Of a stretch of DNA of 64,000 nt, positions 46,646 through 54,861 are shown piece after piece; the first letter of the stretch is position 1, and every line of letters begins with the position of its first letter. Under the pieces are notes generated by a model that had not been told where the DNA came from, did not search any database, and saw nothing but the letters and a program-made list of their open reading frames with translations. A program made the position numbers and the translations under genes. Location: the NCBI RefSeq assembly GCF_011064285.1, contig NZ_CP049332.1:806001-870000 (forward strand), given 5' to 3'. The stretch is from Vibrio ziniensis. Lineage in GTDB: Bacteria > Pseudomonadota > Gammaproteobacteria > Enterobacterales > Vibrionaceae.

Positions 46646-47398
46646 TTAGGAATCTAAAACGACGAATTCCACGTCAAATTTCTGCAGTTGTTCGAGGATG
46701 TTCTGCGGCGGTTGTTGGTCTGTAATCAGAAAATCAATCTCTTCCCAACTGCACGATTGATATAAAAGTTGAGTGTTAAATTTGTCGCTGGTTGCGACGC
46801 AGATTACTTGTTTTGATTGATGGCTCATTGCTAGCTTGAGTTCCGCGTCCAGCTCGGTATCCGTAGTAATTCCACATGAGGATAGGGCACTAACACCAAT
46901 GAAAGCTCTATCTGCTTGGTACTTTTTTATGTGCTCAATCGTCATGCTACCCAAGACAGCGTGAGAAAACTGATCAAACATACCACCTAATACACACTTC
47001 TTAATTTGTGCCTTGTGAGATAAAAAATTCAAACTTTCTAATGAGTTGGTGATAACACTAGATTCAGTTTCCAAGCATTTTGCGATTAAAGCATTGGTCG
47101 TACCGGCATCCAAAAACACAATGTCATTACTTTTGACTAAAGTAGCGGCATAAGAAGCAAGCTTTCCTTTAGTCGGGTCTGTGTTATCTCTTTGAATATA
47201 TGAAAGACTTGCTTTGTTTTCGTTAGCGATTGCGCCGCCACGTATCCTCAAAATTCCCGGGACTTCTCCTAATTTCACTAAGTCTCGTCGCGCAGAATCA
47301 TACGAAATAGCAAATCGCTCACATATAAACTCCAGAGTCACTTTACCGTGTGTTTTTATATGGCGTTCGAGTTCTATTAGTCGTTCGTCTTGTGTCAT
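46646..47398 (-). CDS. DeoR-family transcriptional regulator
   Basis: The 250-residue protein has an N-terminal HTH (RLIELERHIKTHGKVTLEFI, then FAISYDSARRDLVKLGE) and a C-terminal sugar-phosphate-sensing domain (VFLDAGTTNALIAKCLE, ALGGM-like CVLGGMFDQ, AFIGVSALSSCGITTDTELDAE). It is divergent from the Gfo/Idh gene at 47579 and likely represses it in response to a sugar phosphate. Confidence 0.9.
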   Translation of the reverse strand: MTQDERLIELERHIKTHGKVTLEFICERFAISYDSARRDLVKLGEVPGILRIRGGAIANENKASLSYIQRDNTDPTKGKLASYAATLVKSNDIVFLDAGTTNALIAKCLETESSVITNSLESLNFLSHKAQIKKCVLGGMFDQFSHAVLGSMTIEHIKKYQADRAFIGVSALSSCGITTDTELDAELKLAMSHQSKQVICVATSDKFNTQLLYQSCSWEEIDFLITDQQPPQNILEQLQKFDVEFVVLDS

Positions 47399-47578
47399 AC
47401 CGTGCTGATTCAGGTTATTTTGGGGTTGATATTGTAAGTGTTTTTAAGTGTTTGTGCATCAGATTATTTATTTTTAATGCACAAATAGAATTGAATCCAC
47501 GTGATTATCTTGACTCAAGCTTTCATGGTGATAGTCTTTGTGCAGGTATGTAATTGATGTTAAGTGAAGGTGCTTGAA

Positions 47579-48553
47579 ATGCAAGTTGGTATTGTTGGGG
47601 CTGGCAATATAGTAAGAATGTGTCTGGATGCGATTAATCAGATAGAAGATATTCATCCGGTAGCTATTTGTGTTCGGGAAGGGAGCCGTGAAAAAGGTCA
47701 AAGCCTTTGTGATGAATTCAATGTGGCAAAGCTTTATACCGACTATAACGATATGTTGGCGGATGAAGAGATAGAGTTTATCTACATTGGTATTCCAAAT
47801 AACCTGCATTTTGATTATGCGCGATTGGCTCTAGAAGCAGGCAAACATGTTATTTGTGAAAAACCTTTCACCACGACCGCACAGCAGTTAGTGGAACTAA
47901 GTGAACTGGCACATGCACGTCAACTTTTCTTGTTTGAAGCGATTACCAATATTCACTCTCCAAACGTACAAAAAATGAAGCAGGCAATGGCTGATCTTGG
48001 GGCGATTAAATTGGTTCAAGGAAACTATTCCCAGTTATCGAGCCGCTATGCCAAATACCTCGAAGGCGAAGTTCATCCTGCTTTCGATCCAAGTGCATCT
48101 GGTGGCGCCTTGTATGATATTAATATTTACAACATCCATTTGTGTTGTTACTTGTTTGGGGCGCCTTCAGATATCCGTTACGCGTATAATGCGGGGCACA
48201 ATGGTATCGATACTTCTGGTGTAATGACACTGCAGTATCCTGATTTTGTATCAATTTGTACTGGAGCTAAAGATTCGCAAAGTCCGGGACATTTTACAGT
48301 GCAGGGTGTTAATGGTTATGTTTCCATCGTTGGAACGCCAAATGTTGTTCCATCTGTAGAAGTCAACATCGCTGGAAAGCGAGAAATTTTTAACGCTCAC
48401 GATGTTGATAATCACATGGTCTATGAGTTTAAAGACTTCAATCGTTTATTTATGCAGAACAATTTAAGTGAGTGTTATCAGTTATTGCAACATTCTATAA
48501 CAGTCATGAAGGTACTAGAGGCTGGTAGACAACAAATGCAAGTGTTTAAGTAA
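47579..48553 (+). CDS. Gfo/Idh/MocA-family oxidoreductase
   Basis: The 324-residue NAD(P)-dependent enzyme has VGIVGAGNIVRMCLDAINQI at the N-terminus, HVICEKPFTTTAQ, and the catalytic region FDPSASGGALYDINIYNI, similar to the trans-1,2-dihydrobenzene diol dehydrogenase/glucose-fructose oxidoreductase subgroup. The frame opens at a GTG at 47564, but GAAGGTG is spaced for ATG 47579. Third member of the family in the element. Single-gene unit ending in a terminator at 48573; divergent DeoR upstream. Confidence 0.88.
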   Translation: MQVGIVGAGNIVRMCLDAINQIEDIHPVAICVREGSREKGQSLCDEFNVAKLYTDYNDMLADEEIEFIYIGIPNNLHFDYARLALEAGKHVICEKPFTTTAQQLVELSELAHARQLFLFEAITNIHSPNVQKMKQAMADLGAIKLVQGNYSQLSSRYAKYLEGEVHPAFDPSASGGALYDINIYNIHLCCYLFGAPSDIRYAYNAGHNGIDTSGVMTLQYPDFVSICTGAKDSQSPGHFTVQGVNGYVSIVGTPNVVPSVEVNIAGKREIFNAHDVDNHMVYEFKDFNRLFMQNNLSECYQLLQHSITVMKVLEAGRQQMQVFK

Positions 48554-48572
48554 TTAACTCTCTGAAATTTTT

Positions 48573-48609
48573 AATAAAATACTCACTAGCTAGCGGTGGG
48601 TATTTTATT
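48573..48609 (+). terminator. Terminator after the Gfo/Idh gene at 47579-48553
   Basis: AATAAAATAC and GTATTTTATT pair around a loop containing CTAGCTAG; the tail is T-rich. Confidence 0.7.
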
Positions 48610-48657
48610 GCTGGAAGTCTGATAAAAATTAATTTGTAAAGAATATAGTTGACTTAT

Positions 48658-48689
48658 GACAATATAGTTGTGTATACAACTATATTGTC
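48658..48689. promoter_or_regulatory. MarR operator candidate overlapping its promoter
   Basis: GACAATATAGTTGT (48658-48671) is perfectly repeated in inverse at 48676-48689. A TTGACT (48649) and a TATACA (48673) 18 bases apart suggest a promoter within the palindrome, 28 bases before the MarR gene. Confidence 0.65.
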
Positions 48690-48716
48690 AGTTTATGTTA
48701 TTTGTTGGAATGTTGA

Positions 48717-49169
48717 ATGCCTCTTTACACTCATCATCAATCTCTGGGACACCTTACTGGTCTCGCAAGTCGTTTGTTCAACCGTTTACTCACTACTCGC
48801 TTTAAAGAAGCAGGCATTGATTTGACGGCGGAGCAATGGGGCGTGATTCTGCTTTTACAAAACAGCGGAGCACTGTCTCAAAGCCATATTTGTGATCTCC
48901 TGTATTTGGAAAAATCGAGTGTCAGTAGGTCAATTGATGGTCTTGAAAAGCGAGGCTGGATAGAAAGAAAACGTTCGCCAACAGATAGCCGTAGTAAGTT
49001 GGTTGTGTTAACCGATAAATCTTTAGATGTTGTCGAGAGCTGTTCGAAAATAGCCTCATTAGTGCTTAATGATGCGCAGCAAAATCTTGCAGAGGAAGAT
49101 TTGGAAAACAGCAGGCTACACCTTTCAAGTGTTATCACCAACCTACGTAAGCTTAACGGACAAAATTAA
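48717..49169 (+). CDS. MarR-family regulator
   Basis: The 150-residue winged-helix protein has LTAEQWGVILLLQNSGALSQ, DLLYLEKSSVSRSIDGLEKR and WIERKRSPTDSRSKLVVLT, matching MarR. MarR members sense phenolic compounds or oxidants. The palindrome overlapping its promoter suggests autorepression and control of the SDR gene 62 bases downstream on the same strand. Confidence 0.9.
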   Translation: MPLYTHHQSLGHLTGLASRLFNRLLTTRFKEAGIDLTAEQWGVILLLQNSGALSQSHICDLLYLEKSSVSRSIDGLEKRGWIERKRSPTDSRSKLVVLTDKSLDVVESCSKIASLVLNDAQQNLAEEDLENSRLHLSSVITNLRKLNGQN

Positions 49170-49231
49170 TTAAACAGGGTCTTCTTGACCATAGCGGATT
49201 TTAAAGTCTGGCTCATATTTGGAGAAATACT

Positions 49232-49975
49232 ATGACAAAACGTAATGCTTTAATTACTGGCGGCGCGCGCGGTATTGGCGCAGCTACTGCGAAGGCACTT
49301 GCTGCTGATGGTTACCGTGTTTTTATTAACTATGTAAATAGTACGGCAGTCGCTGAAGAGTTAGCGCAGGAAATTCAAAAAGCGGGTGGTGAGGCTTATA
49401 CGCTTAAAGCGGATGTTCGTGATGATGCTCAAATCCAAGCTATGTTTGACACTATCACTAATGAACATGGTGGTGTCGATGTGCTTGTTTCAAACGCAAA
49501 CATGAACTTTACTGCAAAACCTTTTATGGATCAGTTATGGGAAGAGTTTGCACAAAAACTTAACGATGAACTGCACGCAGCATATCAAACAGCTAAGTTA
49601 GCGGCTGAAAGCATGAAAGAGAAACAGTTTGGACGTTTGGTCTTTATTTCAAGTACCTTGTCAGAAGCTCCTGCACCAAGCTTTATTGCACACGGCAGTG
49701 CTAAAGGCGCACTAGACAGCTTCAGTAAGTACCTAGCACAAGAGCTTGGTCCATTCGGCATTACTTCTAACATCGTTGCACCAGGTCTTGTTGAAACTGA
49801 CGCAACGAAAGGTGCTCCAGAAGAGTTTAAAGAAACAATTCGAATGTTCACGCCAACGCAAAAAATTGCAACACCGGAAGACGTAGCAAATACGGTAAGC
49901 TATTTGGCAAGCGAAAAAAGTGGTCATATTACTGGTACGTACAATCCAGTCTGTGGTGGTGCTTACTTACCATAA
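49232..49975 (+). CDS. Short-chain dehydrogenase/reductase with altered active site
   Basis: The 247-residue SDR has the cofactor motif TGGARGIG (9-16) and an overall 3-oxoacyl-ACP-reductase-like pattern (RLVFISSTLS, NIVAPGLVETD, YLASEKSGHITG). The catalytic Tyr of YxxxK is replaced by His (H154-G-S-A-K158) and the usual NNAG reads SNAN. The Ser at about 140 is kept. It may have changed chemistry or act as a regulator-like pseudoenzyme. GGAG precedes the ATG. Probably co-regulated with MarR. Confidence 0.88.
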   Translation: MTKRNALITGGARGIGAATAKALAADGYRVFINYVNSTAVAEELAQEIQKAGGEAYTLKADVRDDAQIQAMFDTITNEHGGVDVLVSNANMNFTAKPFMDQLWEEFAQKLNDELHAAYQTAKLAAESMKEKQFGRLVFISSTLSEAPAPSFIAHGSAKGALDSFSKYLAQELGPFGITSNIVAPGLVETDATKGAPEEFKETIRMFTPTQKIATPEDVANTVSYLASEKSGHITGTYNPVCGGAYLP

Positions 49976-49994
49976 GCTTGAAATGAAGAGATTC

Positions 49995-50021
49995 GAAAAG
50001 GCATGTTATACATGCCTTTTC
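49995..50021. terminator. Terminator after SDR, also downstream of the convergent AraC
   Basis: GAAAAGGCATG and CATGCCTTTTC pair around TTATA, 20 bases after the stop. Confidence 0.8.
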
Positions 50022-50041
50022 TTGTCTTTAACATATTGGAT

Positions 50042-50953
50042 TTAAGCCATATTCGCTTCGCGTAGGGCTTTGATGTCTTTCGACGGTGGAGCTCCGAAGA
50101 GTCTGCTGTATTCACGGCTAAACTGAGAAGGGCTTTCATAACCGACTTTGAACGTAGTCGCCATGGCGTCCAAATTCTCAGTAAGCATGAGTCGTCTAGC
50201 TTCGCTTAATCTTAGTTTCTTTTGAAACTGCAAAGGTGTCATCGAGGTCATCGATCGGAAGTGTGTGTAAAACGCTGACTTACTCATACCGCTGTAAGAT
50301 GCGAGATCACCAACGCTCAAAGGCTTAACGAAATTGTTCTTTAACCAATCAATGGCTTTAGATATTTGATGGCTATGGCTGCCGTTGGTCACTGTTTGGT
50401 TTAAACGCTGACCTTGTTCACTCATGAGTAAGCGGTAAAAGATCTCTCGTTTAATCACAGGGGCAAGAATCTTTATGGATTCAGGCTCGTCCAATAGCTG
50501 CATCAAACGATAGAATGCATCGAGTAATGATTCGGATAACGTTCCAACAGCAATACCTTTTTGCGCTTCTTTTACCGGATGGAACGAAAATTCACTTTCA
50601 ACAATCAGTTGAGAAATTTCTTGTAGATCCAACTCCATAATCAAACCCAAGTAAGGGTGTTCATCGCTTGCTTCCATGATATTGGCGGTAATTGGCAAGT
50701 TTACTGATGAAATCAAGAAGTGGTTTGAATCGTAGATATAGCTATCTTCCCCCAACAAAACTTGCTTTTTACCTTGAGCAATCAAACAAATACTTGGTTT
50801 ATGAGTATAACTGGTCGGTGGGGTGGGATGTGTCCAACGGCTGATTTTGACCCCTGGAATTGCCGTTTCATACTCAAGCGCACCGTTAACCCATTTTTCT
50901 AATACGTTAACCAGTTTATTGGAGAAATTAGCGTCATTTTCTGTATCGTTCAT
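50042..50953 (-). CDS. AraC-family regulator, YqhC-like (AraC_N type)
   Basis: The 303-residue paralogue of the protein at 37462 has AraC_N (KPSICLIAQGKKQVLLGE, HFLISSVNLPITANIME) and a double HTH (VGDLASYSGMSKSAFYTHF, MTSMTPLQFQKKLRLSEARR, SPSQFSREYSRLFGAPP). It is divergent from the carboxymuconolactone decarboxylase-like gene with a 427-base gap that holds a full TAGGCAA repeat. Candidate master regulator of the oxidoreductase genes in the element. Confidence 0.9.
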   Translation of the reverse strand: MNDTENDANFSNKLVNVLEKWVNGALEYETAIPGVKISRWTHPTPPTSYTHKPSICLIAQGKKQVLLGEDSYIYDSNHFLISSVNLPITANIMEASDEHPYLGLIMELDLQEISQLIVESEFSFHPVKEAQKGIAVGTLSESLLDAFYRLMQLLDEPESIKILAPVIKREIFYRLLMSEQGQRLNQTVTNGSHSHQISKAIDWLKNNFVKPLSVGDLASYSGMSKSAFYTHFRSMTSMTPLQFQKKLRLSEARRLMLTENLDAMATTFKVGYESPSQFSREYSRLFGAPPSKDIKALREANMA

Positions 50954-51380
50954 AGCAACTCCAAGAAAAATGTGAAGAGTGTTTAAGGCATTTAATACTT
51001 TTATTTATAACAGCAATTTTCATTATGTAAAGAGTATTAGGCAAATTGCTATTGACAGGATTGTCACCTTTATTTGAAGCGGATCAACCAATGTTTTAAT
51101 GCGAAATGTAGATACTAATTCTATATATAACAGGTGGTTATATTATGTTTTTGAGATGTTTTTTCAGTTGCTGTTTTTACATGCATGTGAGGTTAGATAT
51201 ATTAGGTTTGGAAAAATAGGCAAGTAATAGAAATGAATAGGCTAACGCTTTTTATCAGTGATCGTTAAATTATCAGTATATAAATACTTCAACGCTATGC
51301 TTAACAAAACGATCCGTCCAATCAAACACAAATCGGGTCGAACAATGGCGTGATTTTACTATCTGAATGCGGAGGCGCTT
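50954..51380. other. AraC/CMD divergent promoter region
   Basis: No gene seen. It holds a TAGGCAA half-site at 51038-51044 and a full repeat at 51217-51245. The latter region resembles 29521-29580 almost base by base for about 40 bp, so these two promoters share ancestry. Confidence 0.55.
51217..51245 (+). promoter_or_regulatory. AraC-type operator, TAGGCAA direct repeat (21 bp)
   Basis: TAGGCAA (51217) and TAGGCTAA (51238), 21 bp apart, about 136 bases before the start of the next gene. Confidence 0.6.
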
Positions 51381-52025
51381 ATGCAAGACCAATTAGTCAC
51401 TACCGAGAAAGCTATCATTCCTATTGCGGCGTTTGCTGCAAATGGTGACATGAAAAATCTACAGGTCAGTTTGGTTAAGGGATTGGATGCAGGGCTTACT
51501 ATTAATGAAATAAAAGAAATTCTCGTTCAGATGTATGCCTATGCAGGTTTTCCTCGCAGCCTAAATGCGTTGGGTGTTTTTATGGGTGTTGTAAAAGAAC
51601 GTCAAGAGAAAGGTATCTTAGATGCAGAGGGAAAAGTATCAACTCCTGTATCCCAAGATACAGACAGTCTGACATATGGTGCAGAGAACCAAACAAAACT
51701 CGTAGGGCAAGTTGTTTCTGGTCCTCTGTTTGAGTTTGCTCCAGAGATAGACCGCTACTTAAAAGCTCACTTATTCGGTGACATTTTTGAACGTGATGTT
51801 TTGACATGGAAACAGCGTGAGTTAGCCACAATTGCTGGATTGGTAAATATAAGTGGTGTAAATAGCCAGCTTCAATCGCACTATTTCATCAGTTTAAACA
51901 ATGGCTTAACGCCAGCGATGTTGAATGAGTTCGTAAGCATATTAAGCCAGCATTGTGGCGAAGAAATCTCGTCAAATGCCCAACAAGTGCTTAGTAACGT
52001 ATTTGCGATAATCAAAGAATTATAA
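51381..52025 (+). CDS. Carboxymuconolactone decarboxylase-like protein (two CMD domains)
   Basis: The 214-residue all-helical protein has two CMD repeats (AGLTINEIKEILVQMYAYAGFPRSLNAL, about 37-64; TWKQRELATIAGLVNISGV, about 138-157). The AhpD CxxC pair is absent, so it is not a peroxidase partner of the AhpD type. No signal peptide: cytoplasmic. CGGAGG precedes the ATG. It is a clear paralogue of the exported protein at 56528. The reaction (decarboxylation, or a redox stress role) cannot be fixed. Confidence 0.88.
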   Translation: MQDQLVTTEKAIIPIAAFAANGDMKNLQVSLVKGLDAGLTINEIKEILVQMYAYAGFPRSLNALGVFMGVVKERQEKGILDAEGKVSTPVSQDTDSLTYGAENQTKLVGQVVSGPLFEFAPEIDRYLKAHLFGDIFERDVLTWKQRELATIAGLVNISGVNSQLQSHYFISLNNGLTPAMLNEFVSILSQHCGEEISSNAQQVLSNVFAIIKEL

Positions 52026-52160
52026 GTTTTGTGTAAGGTCTATTTTTTATCCACTGCCAATGAATATCAGTATTCCTTACCTTTTTATTACAGATGAGTG
52101 GCAATAGAACCACAAGTCAATGAAGCAATATTGAGATGTCAAATAAGGTGTTATGCGTAG

Positions 52161-52210
52161 CACCTAGGCTTTGTAATTCCCCAATATTTATATTTGCGTA
52201 AACCTAGGTG
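52161..52210 (+). promoter_or_regulatory. Inverted repeat that covers a ribosome binding site
   Basis: CACCTAGG (52161-52168) and CCTAGGTG (52203-52210) are 34 bases apart. The right arm contains AGGTG, the ribosome binding site of the DUF3737 gene (ATG 52216), so folding of the leader could block translation. Confidence 0.4.
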
Positions 52211-52215
52211 TAATT

Positions 52216-53109
52216 ATGTCTGCATTAACAATCAATCTAGATAAATTTAGTAATTATCAAAAAATCTCTGACCGATTTTATGAAGGTGAAAGACCTTTGT
52301 ATGCTGAAGAAAACAAATATCTTCACCGTGTACGCTTTTATCCGGGCGAATCTGCGCTAAAACACACCGACAATATTATGGTTAAGCATTGTGAATTTAT
52401 GGGCAAGTATCCATTTTGGCACAGTAACCAAATCGTCATTGAGCAAAGTATTTTTACTGTTTATGCACGAGCGGCAATTTGGTACACCAATAATTTAATA
52501 ATGAATAACTGCGTTATAGAAGCGCCTAAGATGTTCCGTCGTGTGAACAACTTACAAATTGAGAACACTCGATTTCCTAATGCTGGTGAAACTTTGTGGA
52601 ACTGTGACAATGTCACTATGAAAAACGTTGAGATGCGAGGCGCAGATTACGTATTCATGAATTGTGAAAATGTAGAGATCGATGGTTTCAAACTACAAGG
52701 AAATTACTCATTCCAAGATGCCAAAAATGTCACGATTAGAAATGCATATCTAGATTCTAAAGATGCATTTTGGGGTACAGAAAATGTGACTGTTTATGAT
52801 AGTGTTTTGGATGGTGAATATTTAGGCTGGCACTCTAAAAACTTACGTTTGGTTAACTGTACCATCCGTGGTGAACAGCCGTTGTGTTACGCAACAGACC
52901 TAATTATGGAAAATTGTGTGATGGAAGAAACCGATCTTTGCTTTGAGTATTCTTCGTTAGAAGCTGAGATAGTTTCTGACATCATTAGCGTTAAAAATCC
53001 ATTGTCTGGTTCAATTAAGGCGTATTCAATTGGTGAAATTATCCTTGATAAAAACAACAAAAATCCGGGTGGCTGCACCATTCAAACAGGAGTTGAGGCT
53101 GGCGTTTAA
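52216..53109 (+). CDS. DUF3737 right-handed beta-helix protein
   Basis: The 297-residue protein is built of short repeating strands (NIMVKHCEFMG, NQIVIEQSIFT, NVTMKNVEMRG, NVEIDGFKLQG, NVTIRNAYLDS, NVTVYDSVLDG, LRLVNCTIRG), as in the DUF3737 family of pectate-lyase-like folds. No signal peptide and no catalytic motif recognised. It overlaps the MalY/PatB gene by one base (TTTAATGA), an arrangement that implies co-translation. Confidence 0.85.
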   Translation: MSALTINLDKFSNYQKISDRFYEGERPLYAEENKYLHRVRFYPGESALKHTDNIMVKHCEFMGKYPFWHSNQIVIEQSIFTVYARAAIWYTNNLIMNNCVIEAPKMFRRVNNLQIENTRFPNAGETLWNCDNVTMKNVEMRGADYVFMNCENVEIDGFKLQGNYSFQDAKNVTIRNAYLDSKDAFWGTENVTVYDSVLDGEYLGWHSKNLRLVNCTIRGEQPLCYATDLIMENCVMEETDLCFEYSSLEAEIVSDIISVKNPLSGSIKAYSIGEIILDKNNKNPGGCTIQTGVEAGV

Positions 53110-54275
53110 TGAAACAATTTGATTTTGATGAAGTTGTAGATAGGCAAGGTACTGGCAGCGTTAAATGGGATAGTGTAGAGAATGCTTCTATTCTACCTAT
53201 GTGGGTGGCGGATATGGATTTTCGCACCGCACCAGCCATTGTCAACGCTTTGCAAAAGCGTGTTGAACACGGCATCTTTGGTTATGCAAAGGTGCCAGAT
53301 GCGTATTACGAAGCCACTATTAACTGGTTTTCAAGAAAGCACAGCTTTCATATTGAGAGAGACTGGATACTCTATACATCAGGTGTTGTCCCTGCTATTT
53401 CTGCCATTCTTAAAGCTCTTACCAATCCCGGCGATGGAGTCATCGTTCAAACGCCAGTCTACAACTGTTTCTTCAGTTCCATTCGAAATATGGGATGCCA
53501 GTTGGTTGAGAACCCTTTGGTGAACTGTGATGGGCACTATCAAGTAGATTTTGAAGATTTAGAGAACAAGGCTTCAAGATCGGATGTGACAGTAATGATA
53601 CTGTGTAATCCACATAACCCAGTTGGTCGAGCTTGGACAAAGCAAGAATTGTTTAGAATAGGCGAAATTTGCTTTAAACACGGGGTCAAAGTTATCAGTG
53701 ATGAAATCCATTGTGACCTAATGTTTCCGGGCAATCATCATCAACCCTTTGCCGCTTTAGGTGATGAGTTTTTGATGAATACAGTATCGACACATTCACC
53801 AAGTAAGTCTTTTAATATTGCCGGACTGCAGATTGCTAATATTGTTACCGCAAACAAAGGGTTAAAGCAAAAAGTTGATCGTGCTCTTAACATCCACGAA
53901 GTCTGTGACGTCAACCCGTTTGGTGTAGCTGCATTAGTCGCAGCTTATAACCAAGGAGAAGAGTGGCTAAACGAATTAAACCACTATTTATATGAAAACT
54001 ATCTCGCCGTGGTTGAGTTTGTTCAACATCAATTACCAAAACTTAGCGTAGTCCAGCAAGAAGCGACGTACTTAGCTTGGATTGATTGCAGAAAACTGGA
54101 TATTCCATCAGACAAAATTGGTGAAATGCTGCTGAAAGAAGGCGCGTTGATGATTAACCAAGGTACCGTTTACGGTGAATCGGGTGATGGATACATTCGA
54201 CTCAATATGGCTTGCCCGAGATCGCTCCTTATTGAAGGGCTGAAACGCATGGCAAGTGTATTAGGTGACAAATAA
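53109..54275 (+). CDS. MalY/PatB-type PLP-dependent C-S beta-lyase
   Basis: The 388-residue fold-type-I aminotransferase-like enzyme has VADMDFRTAPAIVNAL near the N-terminus, LCNPHNPVGRAWTK (about 162-175), SDEIHCDLMFPG (about 198-209) and the PLP lysine in SPSKSFNIAGLQ (about 230-241). Family members cleave cystathionine or related thioethers, or act on substrates with sulfur side chains. It starts inside the stop codon of the DUF3737 gene and precedes a cyclophilin-like gene by 23 bases. Confidence 0.9.
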   Translation: MKQFDFDEVVDRQGTGSVKWDSVENASILPMWVADMDFRTAPAIVNALQKRVEHGIFGYAKVPDAYYEATINWFSRKHSFHIERDWILYTSGVVPAISAILKALTNPGDGVIVQTPVYNCFFSSIRNMGCQLVENPLVNCDGHYQVDFEDLENKASRSDVTVMILCNPHNPVGRAWTKQELFRIGEICFKHGVKVISDEIHCDLMFPGNHHQPFAALGDEFLMNTVSTHSPSKSFNIAGLQIANIVTANKGLKQKVDRALNIHEVCDVNPFGVAALVAAYNQGEEWLNELNHYLYENYLAVVEFVQHQLPKLSVVQQEATYLAWIDCRKLDIPSDKIGEMLLKEGALMINQGTVYGESGDGYIRLNMACPRSLLIEGLKRMASVLGDK

Positions 54276-54298
54276 TACTAAATGGAGTGTGTGACATC

Positions 54299-54775
54299 AT
54301 GAAGAGAACAATCTGGGCAAAGCCTATAACTGCTTTATCAATGGTGTTGTCAGTCATGTCGAGTTCACATAGCTTTGCCAATACCATACCCGCTAATGGC
54401 GGAGAAAATATCGGAGAAAGAACGATGAAGATTCGTTTTGTGTTTGACGATCGAACTGTTACGGCGACACTGAATGACAGCCCAAGTACAAGAGATTTTA
54501 TTGCGCAATTGCCTTTAACTTTTGACCTTGAAGACTACGCAAGTACTGAAAAGATTGCTTACTTACCAAGCAAGCTTACTCGTGAAGGTGCGCCTACTGG
54601 TGTGAGTTCTAAAGCGGGTGATATTTCCTATTACGCGCCTTGGGGCAACTTGGTCATTTTCTACAAGAATTTTGGCTATGCTTCGGGTCTTATTAACTTA
54701 GGTAAGTTAGATGGTGGCTTGGATAGGTTTACATCTAACGGTTCTATGAAAGTGACCATTGAATCTGCCGAGTAA
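54299..54775 (+). CDS. Exported cyclophilin-like fold protein
   Basis: The 158-residue product has a signal peptide (about 1-26, ending SSHSFAN) and a Cyclophil_like-type domain (MKIRFVFDDRTVTATLNDS, FIAQLPLTFDLEDYASTEKI, ISYYAPWGNLVIFYKNFGY). Family function is poorly known. The frame opens at a GTG at 54287; the ATG at 54299 follows TGGAG at suitable spacing. Third gene of the DUF3737-MalY unit, closed by a strong terminator. Confidence 0.8.
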   Translation: MKRTIWAKPITALSMVLSVMSSSHSFANTIPANGGENIGERTMKIRFVFDDRTVTATLNDSPSTRDFIAQLPLTFDLEDYASTEKIAYLPSKLTREGAPTGVSSKAGDISYYAPWGNLVIFYKNFGYASGLINLGKLDGGLDRFTSNGSMKVTIESAE

Positions 54776-54785
54776 AGCAAACGAA

Positions 54786-54817
54786 TAAAAAACCACCATT
54801 GGCACGGTGGTTTTTTT
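54786..54817. terminator. Bidirectional terminator
   Basis: AAAAAACCACC and GGTGGTTTTTTT pair around ATTGGCAC. It serves the plus-strand operon and the convergent MFS gene. Confidence 0.9.
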
Positions 54818-54861
54818 ATGGGAGTTATTCAATCGTGCAATAGCATAAAAAGATGCGACTC

